A stretch of 39,684 nucleotides of DNA, from the NCBI GenBank assembly GCA_021732605.1, contig JAKFUS010000049.1, forward strand, positions 1-39,684, in the 5' to 3' direction. The stretch comes from Betaproteobacteria bacterium. GTDB taxonomy: Bacteria; Pseudomonadota; Gammaproteobacteria; Burkholderiales; SG8-41. Below the pieces are notes generated by a model. It searched no databases and was not told the origin of the DNA. It worked only from the letters and a program-made list of their open reading frames with translations. How positions within the stretch are numbered: position 1 is the first letter of the stretch; the number at the start of each line of letters is the position of its first letter. The position numbers and the translations under genes are program-made. Shown here piece after piece: positions 24,089-31,310 of the stretch.

Positions 24089-24375
24089 TGAACAGCGAGC
24101 TGGTACGCCTTGCCGCACGACGCGAGCAACTGGTGGCACAGTCCGCGATCCAGCGCGCAATACTGGCGCAGGGGATTGAGTCATGGCGGCCGCGACTGGC
24201 TCTGGTTGATCGTGGCATCGCTGCAATGAACTATGTGCGCCGCTATCCGGCGCTGCTGGCGACCCTGGGTTTGCTGGTGACGGCGCTGCGACCGCGCCGC
24301 GCCACAAGCTGGCTGCAACGCGGATGGCTGTTGTGGCAGATCGGCAGCGGCTTGCGTAATCGCCGCATAAAATAA
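24085..24375 (+). CDS. YqjK-like protein
   Basis: The 96-residue protein is basic, with an N-terminal helix (ELVRLAARREQLVAQSAIQR), a central hydrophobic stretch (YPALLATLGLLVTALRP) and a C-terminal RRATSWLQRGWLLWQIGSGL segment, in the position and style of YqjK. It overlaps the YqjE-like stop as ATGATGA, so the three genes form a coupled operon. Identification rests on context as much as sequence. Confidence 0.7.
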   Translation: MMNSELVRLAARREQLVAQSAIQRAILAQGIESWRPRLALVDRGIAAMNYVRRYPALLATLGLLVTALRPRRATSWLQRGWLLWQIGSGLRNRRIK

Positions 24376-24385
24376 TATCTTTTTA

Positions 24386-24398
24386 AAACAATGGTTTG
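24386..24398 (+). promoter_or_regulatory. IHF-like site G between convergent genes
   Basis: AAACAATGGTTTG fits WAWCAANNNNTTR and lies within a dyad (AAAACAA/TTGTTTT). It sits in the 25-base gap between the YqjK-like and MoaD-like stop codons. Confidence 0.4.
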
Positions 24399-24400
24399 TT

Positions 24401-24658
24401 TTAACCGCCGCTCAGCGCCTGCACGATGATCACTTCGTCGGTTTCGGCCAGTGGCTGCGCGAGGCCGCTTGACTGCACGCCGTTGACGAAAATGCGGATG
24501 TGGCGGCGGATGCGGTCCTGCTCATCGACCATGCGAAAGCGGATGCCGGCGTACTGACGGTCGAGGTCATCCAGCAGAGCGGCGAGGGTCGCGCCCTGCG
24601 CATGGGCCTCGCTGCGTTCGGTGTAGGAGCGCAGCGCGCTGGGGATCATCACTTTCAT
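24401..24658 (-). CDS. MoaD/ThiS-family ubiquitin-like protein
   Basis: The 85-residue protein has the beta-grasp pattern and ends ALSGG; the C-terminal Gly-Gly is the site that E1-like enzymes adenylate and thiocarboxylate in sulfur transfer. IRIFVNGVQSSGLAQPLAET and DEVIIVQALSGG match MoaD-like sequences. No E1-like partner (MoeB/ThiF) or other molybdopterin genes are adjacent. Instead it lies 12 bases after the BNR-propeller gene on the same strand, a pairing that suggests a joint role distinct from molybdopterin or thiamine synthesis. Confidence 0.85.
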   Translation of the reverse strand: MKVMIPSALRSYTERSEAHAQGATLAALLDDLDRQYAGIRFRMVDEQDRIRRHIRIFVNGVQSSGLAQPLAETDEVIIVQALSGG

Positions 24659-24670
24659 CGCAGGGCCGGC

Positions 24671-25846
24671 TTACAGCGTGGCGGTTTCCACCGCGTAAAT
24701 TTCCGGCAGATTGCGCGCGATGCAGGTCCAGCGTTTGCCTTCATCACGACTCAGCCACAGCTCACCGCTGGTGGTGCCGAAGTAAAGGCCCACCGTCGCT
24801 GCGGTGTCAGCAGTCATCGCCTGTCGCTTCACGGTCCACCACGCCTGGCTGTCCGGCATGCCGGCATCCATGCGCTGCCAGGTCCTGCCGGCGTTGCGCG
24901 TGCCATAGACCGCGGGTTTGCCGTCGGGACTGGTGCGCGGCCAGACGCCGCTGCCGTCCATCGGGAACACCCATGCGCTGTTGTCATCGCGGGGATGCAC
25001 CACCATCGGAAAGCCGATATCCCCGACTTTTTTCGGCATGGCCTTGCCAATGCGCACCCAGGTGTCGGAAGGGCGGTCGATGCGGTAAATGCCGCAGTGG
25101 TTCTGCTGATAAATGCGATCTGGATTGGCGGGGCACATGCGCAGGCAATGCGGGTCGTGGAACGTGGGTTGTGCCGGATCAAAGCCGAAGCCTTCGACCA
25201 CATCCATGCCCTTGATCATTACTTTCCAGGTTTTTCCAGCGTCCAGCGTTTCGTGCACACCGCCGCCGGACATGCCGAAATAAAGATGCTTGGGATCGCG
25301 CGGATCAATGAGCATCGAATGCAGCTTCGGTCCGTCCGGTGTGCCATCCTGCGCAGTGCCCATCCATACACGGTACTGCGGGTCGTCGTTGATCGTGGAA
25401 AACGGTTTCCAGTTCACGCCGCCATCCTCGGAGCGGAACAGACCTTGCGGTGAGGTGCCGGCGTACCACACGCCGGGCTCGTTGGCGTGTGCGGGGGTCA
25501 GCCAGAACGTGTGATCGACCGAGCGGCCTTTTTCGCCCTCGTGTGCCTTGGTAAAGGCGGGCGGCTGCTTCGCTTCTTTCCAGGTTTTTCCCATGTTGGT
25601 CGAACGGAACACCGTGGGCCCGAGGTGGCCGGTTTTGGCCGCGGCCAGCAGGGTCTTGCCGTCGCGCGGATCGAGCACCATATGGCTGATCACATGGCCT
25701 AGAAAATGCGGGCCATCGGCTTTCCAGGTTTTGCGCGCGGCATCACCGTGGAACAGCCAGGCGCCTTTGCGCGTGGCGACCAATACGATCGTGCGGGGTT
25801 TGGCTGCGGAGGATTTGCGGGTTGCCGGTTTTTTCGAGGTGGCCAT
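24671..25846 (-). CDS. BNR/sialidase-like beta-propeller protein
   Basis: The 391-residue protein has at least five Asp-box-like repeats (RSTNMGKTW, RSEDGGVNW, ETLDAGKTW, GTRNAGRTW, LSRDEGKRW), so it folds as a beta-propeller of the VPS10/exo-sialidase-like type. The sialidase catalytic residues (arginine triad, RIP motif) are not evident, so hydrolase activity is not supported. The N-terminus is a basic Lys/Ala-rich stretch (MATSKKPATRKSSAAKPRTI) without a signal peptide, which implies a cytoplasmic protein. AAGGAGAG precedes the ATG. It stands between the YCII/sigma chimera and the MoaD-like gene in one leftward operon. Confidence 0.85.
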   Translation of the reverse strand: MATSKKPATRKSSAAKPRTIVLVATRKGAWLFHGDAARKTWKADGPHFLGHVISHMVLDPRDGKTLLAAAKTGHLGPTVFRSTNMGKTWKEAKQPPAFTKAHEGEKGRSVDHTFWLTPAHANEPGVWYAGTSPQGLFRSEDGGVNWKPFSTINDDPQYRVWMGTAQDGTPDGPKLHSMLIDPRDPKHLYFGMSGGGVHETLDAGKTWKVMIKGMDVVEGFGFDPAQPTFHDPHCLRMCPANPDRIYQQNHCGIYRIDRPSDTWVRIGKAMPKKVGDIGFPMVVHPRDDNSAWVFPMDGSGVWPRTSPDGKPAVYGTRNAGRTWQRMDAGMPDSQAWWTVKRQAMTADTAATVGLYFGTTSGELWLSRDEGKRWTCIARNLPEIYAVETATL

Positions 25847-25856
25847 AAGGCTCTCC

Positions 25857-26102
25857 TTAGTCGTTGTTGTTGCGCTGCCGTGCTACGGCGACACTGTCGC
25901 GGATGGGACGAATCGGACGCACTTCGATGCAGCAGACGCGCTGTTCCTTGGTTTCCACCCACGGCCCGTCGGTGCTTGATATCCTGCCATTTCGCACCAA
26001 ATCACCGAGCAGGCGGATCAGCGTCGCGAACACGCGGCGTGATTCGGCACGGTAGATGGCGTCTACCGTCGCTTGCATGGTTTTGGATTGTTCCTCGTTC
26101 AT
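25857..26102 (-). pseudogene. Chimeric remnant: ECF sigma N-terminus joined to a YCII-domain C-terminus
   Basis: The 81-codon frame starts MNEEQSKTMQATVDAIYRAE with SRRVFATLIRLLGD, which is the first helix of the large ECF sigma factors that carry DUF6596. It passes straight into VRNGRISSTDGPWVETKEQ, a YCII-domain motif, and ends in a YCII-like tail (CIEVRPIRPIRDS). Sigma factors of this group often sit beside YCII genes, so a deletion within such a pair, with internal losses, would give this junction. A GCGGTGG sequence before the ATG could permit translation. A product made by design cannot be excluded, but neither half is complete. Confidence 0.6.
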
Positions 26103-26148
26103 CCACCGCGTCCCGGTAACGCTGTAGTGTAAACGAGAGGGATGGTGA

Positions 26149-26184
26149 GTCGGAAAGCGAGACCGAAAGCGAGACGGAAAGCGG
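26149..26184. repeat. Three 12-bp tandem repeats
   Basis: Units GTCGGAAAGCGA, GACCGAAAGCGA and GACGGAAAGCGG follow one another, with a partial fourth. They lie in the divergent spacer between the chimeric remnant and the diguanylate cyclase. A TAGAAT (26237-26242) ten bases before the cyclase start may be a -10 element. Confidence 0.7.
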
Positions 26185-26251
26185 GACGGGTCGGCGGCCA
26201 TATGCCGGCACCGTCGCCAGTCGTCGCCCTATTGGCTAGAATGGCCGGGAC

Positions 26252-28732
26252 ATGCGCACCTCACAGTCTCCGAATGTCGTGCCTGCTGTTGCCTCCCGGC
26301 GGTCCGCCCGGTTATTGCCGGTTGTGTTCGGTGCCGGCTTGCTGGCGATGGGGCTGGTGATCATGACGGGCTGGGTTTTTCAGGAGCCGCGTCTGCTGCT
26401 GCTCATTCCCGGTTATCGCATCGTGTTCAATACCGCCTTGTGTTTTTCCCTGGCGGGGTCGGCGCTGATCTGCAATGTGCTCGGCGCGCGGCTGCGGAGG
26501 CGGGTGCAGAGCGCCATCGGCGCAGTGCTCGTGCTGTTCGCGGGCACCGTGCTGTCCCAGCATTTCAGCGGAGGCGGGCTCGGGCTGGACTGGTCCGACA
26601 TGCATGCCTGGCTGCGCGACACCAGCGCCTATCCCGGCCGCATGGGCCCGGCGACCTGCGTGGCATTCCTGTTGTCAGGCGCCTGCCTGATCGCCATGCA
26701 CCAGGCCGCGGGAAAATCGGCACCGTACCTGATCCGCGGATTGCAGATCGCGATTATCGGCATCGGCCTGTTTGCAGCCATCGGGCAGATATTGGGGCTG
26801 GTGACGATGTTCGATGTTTACCTGTTCCGCCAGGTCTCGCTGCCGACCGCCAGCGGACTGGCAATCCTCGGTGTCGGCCTGTGGTTGAGCGGTGAACGGC
26901 TGGTTTTCGAAAACATCTCGGACGAGGAGCGCATTGTTTACTCCGGCGCCACAGTGCTGATCATTTTAGGGTTCATCGTCGGCCTGGTGGGGCTGGGCAC
27001 GCTCAAGAATAATGCCGAAGCGGCTCTGGGCGACGGATTGGAGCTCACTGCGCAGAGCCGCGCCGCCCTGCTGACCACCCTGATCGACAGCCGTATCGAG
27101 TATGTCGAGTCCATAGCCGGCCAGCCTAATATCCTCCGCCTGTATCAGGAGCTTGCGCAGCAGCCGGACAAGGCGGAGAACCGCGCATTCCTCGGCAAGG
27201 TGGCGGCCAGCGAACTGAAGAAGGGTGTGATCGTCCTGGAATTTCGCAACAACCAAGGCGAAACGATCGCTGCTGCCGGTAAAGGGTTGTCCGATGCCAT
27301 GTGGCTGTTCAAGTTGAAGCGCCCGCACAATGCGCGGATTTTCTGGGATGACGGATTCGTGCTGAGCCTCGAAGTTCCGGTCAGGGATGGTCCAAATACG
27401 ATCGGCATCATCTCCAGCCAGCAGACGCTGGCGGCCATCAAGGATCAGGTGCTCGATGTCTCGACGTTTGGCGACACCGGTGAACTGGGCCTGTGTTCGG
27501 CGGATGACAGGCTGTTGTACTGCGCTCCGCTGCGGCTGCGCCGGGGGGTCTACGAAATTCCACGCCGGCCGGGCGGCAGGCCGCTGCCGATGGACCACGC
27601 GATCGAGGGCAGAACCGGCGTGGTGCAAACGCTGGATTATCGTCGCCAGCAGGTGCTGGCGGCCTACACGCCGGTAAGCGACATGGGCCTCGGCCTGGTG
27701 CTGAAAATAGACACTGCGGAGCTGTTCCAGCCCTTGCGCAATCAGCTTGCCTATATTGTTCCGCTGATGCTGTTGCTGCTCGCGGCCGGGGTTTTGGTGC
27801 TGCGGTTCGCGGTAAAACCCTTGACTGAAAAACTGCGCGCGAGCAGGCAACAGTTGAGCCTCGCCCTGCAGGCGTCGCGCCTCGCGCTGTGGGATCTCGA
27901 CATACCCAGCGGAAAGATTTATCTTAGTGAGCAATGGAATGCCATGCGGGGCGGCCCTGTCGGGCCGGCTTTTACAACGCTTGCCGAACTGCGGTCACTG
28001 GTGCATCCCGAGGACGCGGCTTTGGTCGATGCGCATCTGGGAGAGGTGCTCAAGGGGAGGGCCTACAAGTACGACATCGACCATCGGGTTCAGAAGCAGG
28101 ATGGTTCCTGGTTCTGGGTCCGCAGCCGGGGCGAGGTGGTGGAGCGGGATCCGGGAGGCCGCGCCTTGCGCCTGACTGGAACCAACGCCGATGTCTCGGT
28201 GCGCAAGGCCTTGGAGCAGCAACTTGTCCACCAAGCCACACATGATATCTTGACCGGCCTGCCCAATCGCAACCTGTTCCAAGACCGCCTGAAACAGGCC
28301 ATGGCGCGCTCTGCGCGCAACGGAACCCTGATGGCGGTGATGTACCTCGATATCGACAAGTTCAAGAGTATCAACGACACAATGGGCCACGACATGGGTG
28401 ACCAGTTGCTGAAGGCCTTTTCCCGGCGGCTGACTGATTGCGTGCGCACCACGGACACCGTGGCCCGGCTGGGCGGGGATGAATACGCCGTGGTTCTGGA
28501 GAACCTGGGGATGCGCGAAAACGGCGAACGCATCGCAGGGAAAATCGTGTCGTCGATGCACCCCGAGTTCGTGCTGGAAAATCGCTCGCTAACGATCACC
28601 ACCAGCATCGGGATGGCCTTCTACGAGGGCAAGGCCGAAATCGCCCAGGATCGGCTGATCAAACAGGCGGACGAGGCGCTGTACCAGGCCAAGGGCGCCG
28701 GCCGGAACAGCTACAAGGTCTTTGCCGGGTAG
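26252..28732 (+). CDS. Membrane diguanylate cyclase with PAS and GGDEF domains
   Basis: It makes c-di-GMP from two GTP. The 826-residue protein starts with about seven membrane segments (residues about 22-245), then a periplasmic sensory region (about 260-495), another membrane segment (about 500-522, YIVPLMLLLLAAGVLVLRFA), a PAS/PAC domain (about 535-650; LALQASRLALWDLDIPSGKI and QDGSWFWVRSRGEVV), and the GGDEF domain (about 665-825; HDILTGLPNRNLFQDRL). The active site is GGDEY at 741-745, a tolerated variant, and the inhibitory site RTTD at 732-735 is intact. No EAL domain is present. The gene stands alone. Confidence 0.9.
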   Translation: MRTSQSPNVVPAVASRRSARLLPVVFGAGLLAMGLVIMTGWVFQEPRLLLLIPGYRIVFNTALCFSLAGSALICNVLGARLRRRVQSAIGAVLVLFAGTVLSQHFSGGGLGLDWSDMHAWLRDTSAYPGRMGPATCVAFLLSGACLIAMHQAAGKSAPYLIRGLQIAIIGIGLFAAIGQILGLVTMFDVYLFRQVSLPTASGLAILGVGLWLSGERLVFENISDEERIVYSGATVLIILGFIVGLVGLGTLKNNAEAALGDGLELTAQSRAALLTTLIDSRIEYVESIAGQPNILRLYQELAQQPDKAENRAFLGKVAASELKKGVIVLEFRNNQGETIAAAGKGLSDAMWLFKLKRPHNARIFWDDGFVLSLEVPVRDGPNTIGIISSQQTLAAIKDQVLDVSTFGDTGELGLCSADDRLLYCAPLRLRRGVYEIPRRPGGRPLPMDHAIEGRTGVVQTLDYRRQQVLAAYTPVSDMGLGLVLKIDTAELFQPLRNQLAYIVPLMLLLLAAGVLVLRFAVKPLTEKLRASRQQLSLALQASRLALWDLDIPSGKIYLSEQWNAMRGGPVGPAFTTLAELRSLVHPEDAALVDAHLGEVLKGRAYKYDIDHRVQKQDGSWFWVRSRGEVVERDPGGRALRLTGTNADVSVRKALEQQLVHQATHDILTGLPNRNLFQDRLKQAMARSARNGTLMAVMYLDIDKFKSINDTMGHDMGDQLLKAFSRRLTDCVRTTDTVARLGGDEYAVVLENLGMRENGERIAGKIVSSMHPEFVLENRSLTITTSIGMAFYEGKAEIAQDRLIKQADEALYQAKGAGRNSYKVFAG

Positions 28733-28759
28733 TCGGGCCAGAGTACCTTTTTTTCACGC

Positions 28760-29740
28760 TTATTCCGGTTTGATGCCGGCCTCGGCCACCACTTTTTTCC
28801 AGCGTGCGAGTTCGCTGCGGATCGTGTTGCCCATTTCCTGCGGCGTGGTCGATGTCGGCACCATGCCGATGGATTCCAGGTGTTTGACGAACGCAGGATC
28901 TGCGACCGCGTTTTTCATTTCGGTGTTGATTTTTTTCACCACATGCGCCGGCGTGCCTGCGGGGCCGAGGAAACCGTACCAGGTGGTGTTGTTGAATCCG
29001 GGATAGGTCTCGGCGATCGCGGCGACATCGGGCAGTGTTGCGAGCCGTGTCGGATGGCCGATTGCGATCGCGCGCACTTTACCGGTGGTCATGTGCGGCT
29101 GCCAGGGTGCGGCGCCACCGAAAATGGCCTGGACGCGGCCGGCGAGCAGGTCCACTGTCGCCGAGCCGCCGCCCTTGTACGGCACATGGGTGAACTTTGC
29201 CCCGGTGAGCGACGTCAGCAGTTCCATGCCGAGGTGGTTGGGCGTGCCGGTGCCGGGCGATGCAAAATTGATCTTGCCCGGCTGCGCCTTGGCGAGATCC
29301 ACCAGCTCTTTCACATTCCTGGCCGGCACCGACGGATGCACCACGATCAGGAACGGTACATAGACGCCGATGCCGATGGGTGTGAAATCCTTGACCGGGT
29401 CATAGGACAGCTTGCTGCCGAACGCTGCACTGACCACCAGCCCGCCGGAAGTGCCGAGCACCAGCGTATAGCCGTCAGGCGTGGCTTTGGCGGCAAGGCC
29501 GTGGCCCAGCGTCGAGCCGGCGCCGGGGCGGTTGTCGATGACGAAGCTGGTAGCGAATTTTTCCGCGAACCAGCCGGTGAATGCGCGCGCTGTCGGGTCG
29601 GTGGTGCCGCCGGGCGGATAGGGCACGATGACGCGTACAGGTTTGGTTGGATAGGCGGGTTCGGCGGCGTGTGCTGCCGACATCGCGCCGAACAGCGCCA
29701 CCATTAACGGCAGCATTTTCCACAAGAAACCAGTGGTCAT
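28760..29740 (-). CDS. Bug/TctC-family periplasmic solute-binding protein (1)
   Basis: Bug proteins bind carboxylates and related small acids for tripartite tricarboxylate transporters or as sensors. The 326-residue product has a signal peptide ending AHA-A, then the family motifs YPTKPVRVIVPYPPGGTTDP, FVIDNRPGAGSTLGHGLAAK, PDGYTLVLGT, HVPYKGGGSATVDLLAGRVQ and LPDVAAIAETYPGF. The ATG with GGAGGAGA before it is preferred over the longer MEEN start. It is divergent from the second copy, with no TctA/TctB membrane genes nearby. Confidence 0.92.
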   Translation of the reverse strand: MTTGFLWKMLPLMVALFGAMSAAHAAEPAYPTKPVRVIVPYPPGGTTDPTARAFTGWFAEKFATSFVIDNRPGAGSTLGHGLAAKATPDGYTLVLGTSGGLVVSAAFGSKLSYDPVKDFTPIGIGVYVPFLIVVHPSVPARNVKELVDLAKAQPGKINFASPGTGTPNHLGMELLTSLTGAKFTHVPYKGGGSATVDLLAGRVQAIFGGAAPWQPHMTTGKVRAIAIGHPTRLATLPDVAAIAETYPGFNNTTWYGFLGPAGTPAHVVKKINTEMKNAVADPAFVKHLESIGMVPTSTTPQEMGNTIRSELARWKKVVAEAGIKPE

Positions 29741-29988
29741 CACGTTCTCCTCCATCTACGGCTATTGTTTGATTGAAATGCGTTTGTCTGGTGTGCCGAT
29801 GATTGATTGCAAATTCAGAATGGATTGTAGGTTCAAACGCCGGGGCGCGCCAACCCGCCGTCCAGGGCCTGCACTGCGTACCGGCTGCTTGTAACCCGCG
29901 GCGCATGCGTCTAGCATGCTGCAATCACAACCGTGGAGTCAGGCTCAGTACACCGGCGCAATGACCCCAGCCCAACGAGGAGGACGTC

Positions 29989-30963
29989 ATGCAATGGCAT
30001 CGCGGCATCGTTGCAGCACTGATACTCGCACTGGGGAGCCTGCCGGGCTTCGCCTTTGCGCAGAACAAGTGGCCGACCAAACCCATCCGCATGATCGTGC
30101 CGTTCACTCCGGCCGCAGCGAGTGACGTGCTCGGGCGCCTGCTGGCGCAGCGGCTCACCGAGACCTACGGCCAGCAGGTGGTTGTTGACAACCGGCCCGG
30201 CGCCGGCGGGCTGATCGGCAGCGAACTCACGCGCGATGCCGTTCCTGACGGCCACACCATCGCGATGGTCGGTCAGCCGCATCTGTCGAATGTGCTGATC
30301 CGCGAAAAGAAGGCCTACGATCCGCTGAAAGACTTCACGGCGATTTCGCTCGTTGCCTTCACGCACAACATCATCGTGCTCGGCAATGGCGTCAACGTCA
30401 AAAACATCCCCGAACTGATCGCGCTGGCGAAAGCCAGCCCCGGCAAGCTCAACTACGGCTCGGCCGGTGTCGGCAGTTCCTCGCACCTGGCCGGCGCGCT
30501 GTTTGCGGCCAAGGCCGGCGTTGATGTCGTGCATGTGCCGTTCCGGCAGGGCCCCGACAGCCGCATCGCGCTGAGTTCCGGCACCATCCAGTATTACGTC
30601 TATCCGCTGCCCGCGATCATGGGCATCATCAAGGCCGGGCAGTTGCGCGCGCTGGCGGTCGGTGGTGACAAACGCGCCGAAGCCCTGCCCGATGTGCCGA
30701 CCGCGGCCGAGGCGGGATTCCCGGCCTACAGCAGCGAATCCTGGTTTGGCCTGATCGCGCCCAAAGGCGTGTCCAGGGCGATCATCACCAGACTCAATGC
30801 CGACACCGTGAAAATCCTGCAGGAAGACGACATGCGCAGGAAATTCGCTCTGCAGGGTGCGGTGCCGGGCTTCGGCCCACCCGAACATTTTGCGAAAATG
30901 CAGGCCGACGAATACGCCGAGCTGTCCGCATTGATCAAGCAGATCGGCATGAAAGCGCAGTAG
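29989..30963 (+). CDS. Bug/TctC-family periplasmic solute-binding protein (2)
   Basis: The 324-residue protein has a signal peptide (to AFA-Q) and the Bug motifs WPTKPIRMIVPFTPAAASDV, VVVDNRPGAGGLIGSELTRD, PDGHTIAMVG, HVPFRQGPDSRIALSSG and LPDVPTAAEAGFPAY. In the first binding loop TPAAASD replaces the usual PGGxxD, and PFRQGPDSR replaces PYKGxxxA, so its ligand set may differ from its two neighbours. GAGGAGG precedes the ATG. A terminator lies 110 bases after the stop. Confidence 0.92.
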   Translation: MQWHRGIVAALILALGSLPGFAFAQNKWPTKPIRMIVPFTPAAASDVLGRLLAQRLTETYGQQVVVDNRPGAGGLIGSELTRDAVPDGHTIAMVGQPHLSNVLIREKKAYDPLKDFTAISLVAFTHNIIVLGNGVNVKNIPELIALAKASPGKLNYGSAGVGSSSHLAGALFAAKAGVDVVHVPFRQGPDSRIALSSGTIQYYVYPLPAIMGIIKAGQLRALAVGGDKRAEALPDVPTAAEAGFPAYSSESWFGLIAPKGVSRAIITRLNADTVKILQEDDMRRKFALQGAVPGFGPPEHFAKMQADEYAELSALIKQIGMKAQ

Positions 30964-31055
30964 CGGAATACAGGACGGGAGAGCCAGTAGCGGGGAAAGC
31001 AGGAGGAGCTTGGACACTCCGCAAGCCGTAATGCGGAGCAATAAAAATCAAATAA

Positions 31056-31068
31056 AAACAATTGCTTG
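31056..31068 (+). promoter_or_regulatory. IHF-like site H beside a terminator
   Basis: AAACAATTGCTTG fits WAWCAANNNNTTR with the flank AATAAA. It directly precedes the terminator stem of the second Bug gene. Confidence 0.45.
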
Positions 31069-31070
31069 AA

Positions 31071-31107
31071 AATTCCCCGCGCGGGCAACCGGCGGGGAAT
31101 TATTTTT
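31071..31107 (+). terminator. Terminator after Bug gene 2
   Basis: AATTCCCCGC and GCGGGGAATT are perfect ten-base arms followed by ATTTTT. Confidence 0.85.
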
Positions 31108-31259
31108 ACAGGTGTCGCGTCAATTTTTAATTCCCTGCTTTCCTGCGAGCCCCTGAGCGCTGTTTGCTTAACATGCGGACCTTGGTCGGCAGTAAAACCG
31201 ATCGCGTATTATTCTCGGGGACCCGGTGCGTTGACGCCCACCTTCACAGGAACCTCAAT

Positions 31260-31310
31260 ATGAACAAACTCCATTGCAGGGCCGTTGTTGCAGCGCGGGC
31301 GATGCCATGA
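31260..31310 (+). CDS. Short upstream ORF coupled to the glycoside-hydrolase-like gene
   Basis: The 16-codon frame MNKLHCRAVVAARAMP has AGGA eight bases before its ATG, and its stop overlaps the next start as ATGA. It looks like the beginning of a signal peptide (basic, then Ala/Val-rich), possibly the relic of another Bug gene, or a translational coupling leader. The following gene has no ribosome-binding site of its own, which favours coupling. Confidence 0.5.
   Translation: MNKLHCRAVVAARAMP

Noticed and set aside
24671-25846. Catalytically active sialidase
   Set aside because: Asp-box repeats give the fold only; the arginine triad and RIP motif of sialidases are not evident.
26149-26184. 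12-bp tandem repeat as an N-terminal coding extension of the sigma/YCII chimera
   Set aside because: The Arg/Phe/Ser repeat it would encode precedes the recognisable sigma N-terminus, and the ATG at 26102 fits better; it is listed only as a repeat.
26966-27934. 322-codon open frame antisense to the diguanylate cyclase
   Set aside because: It is antisense to well-supported domains and has no start signal or family match.
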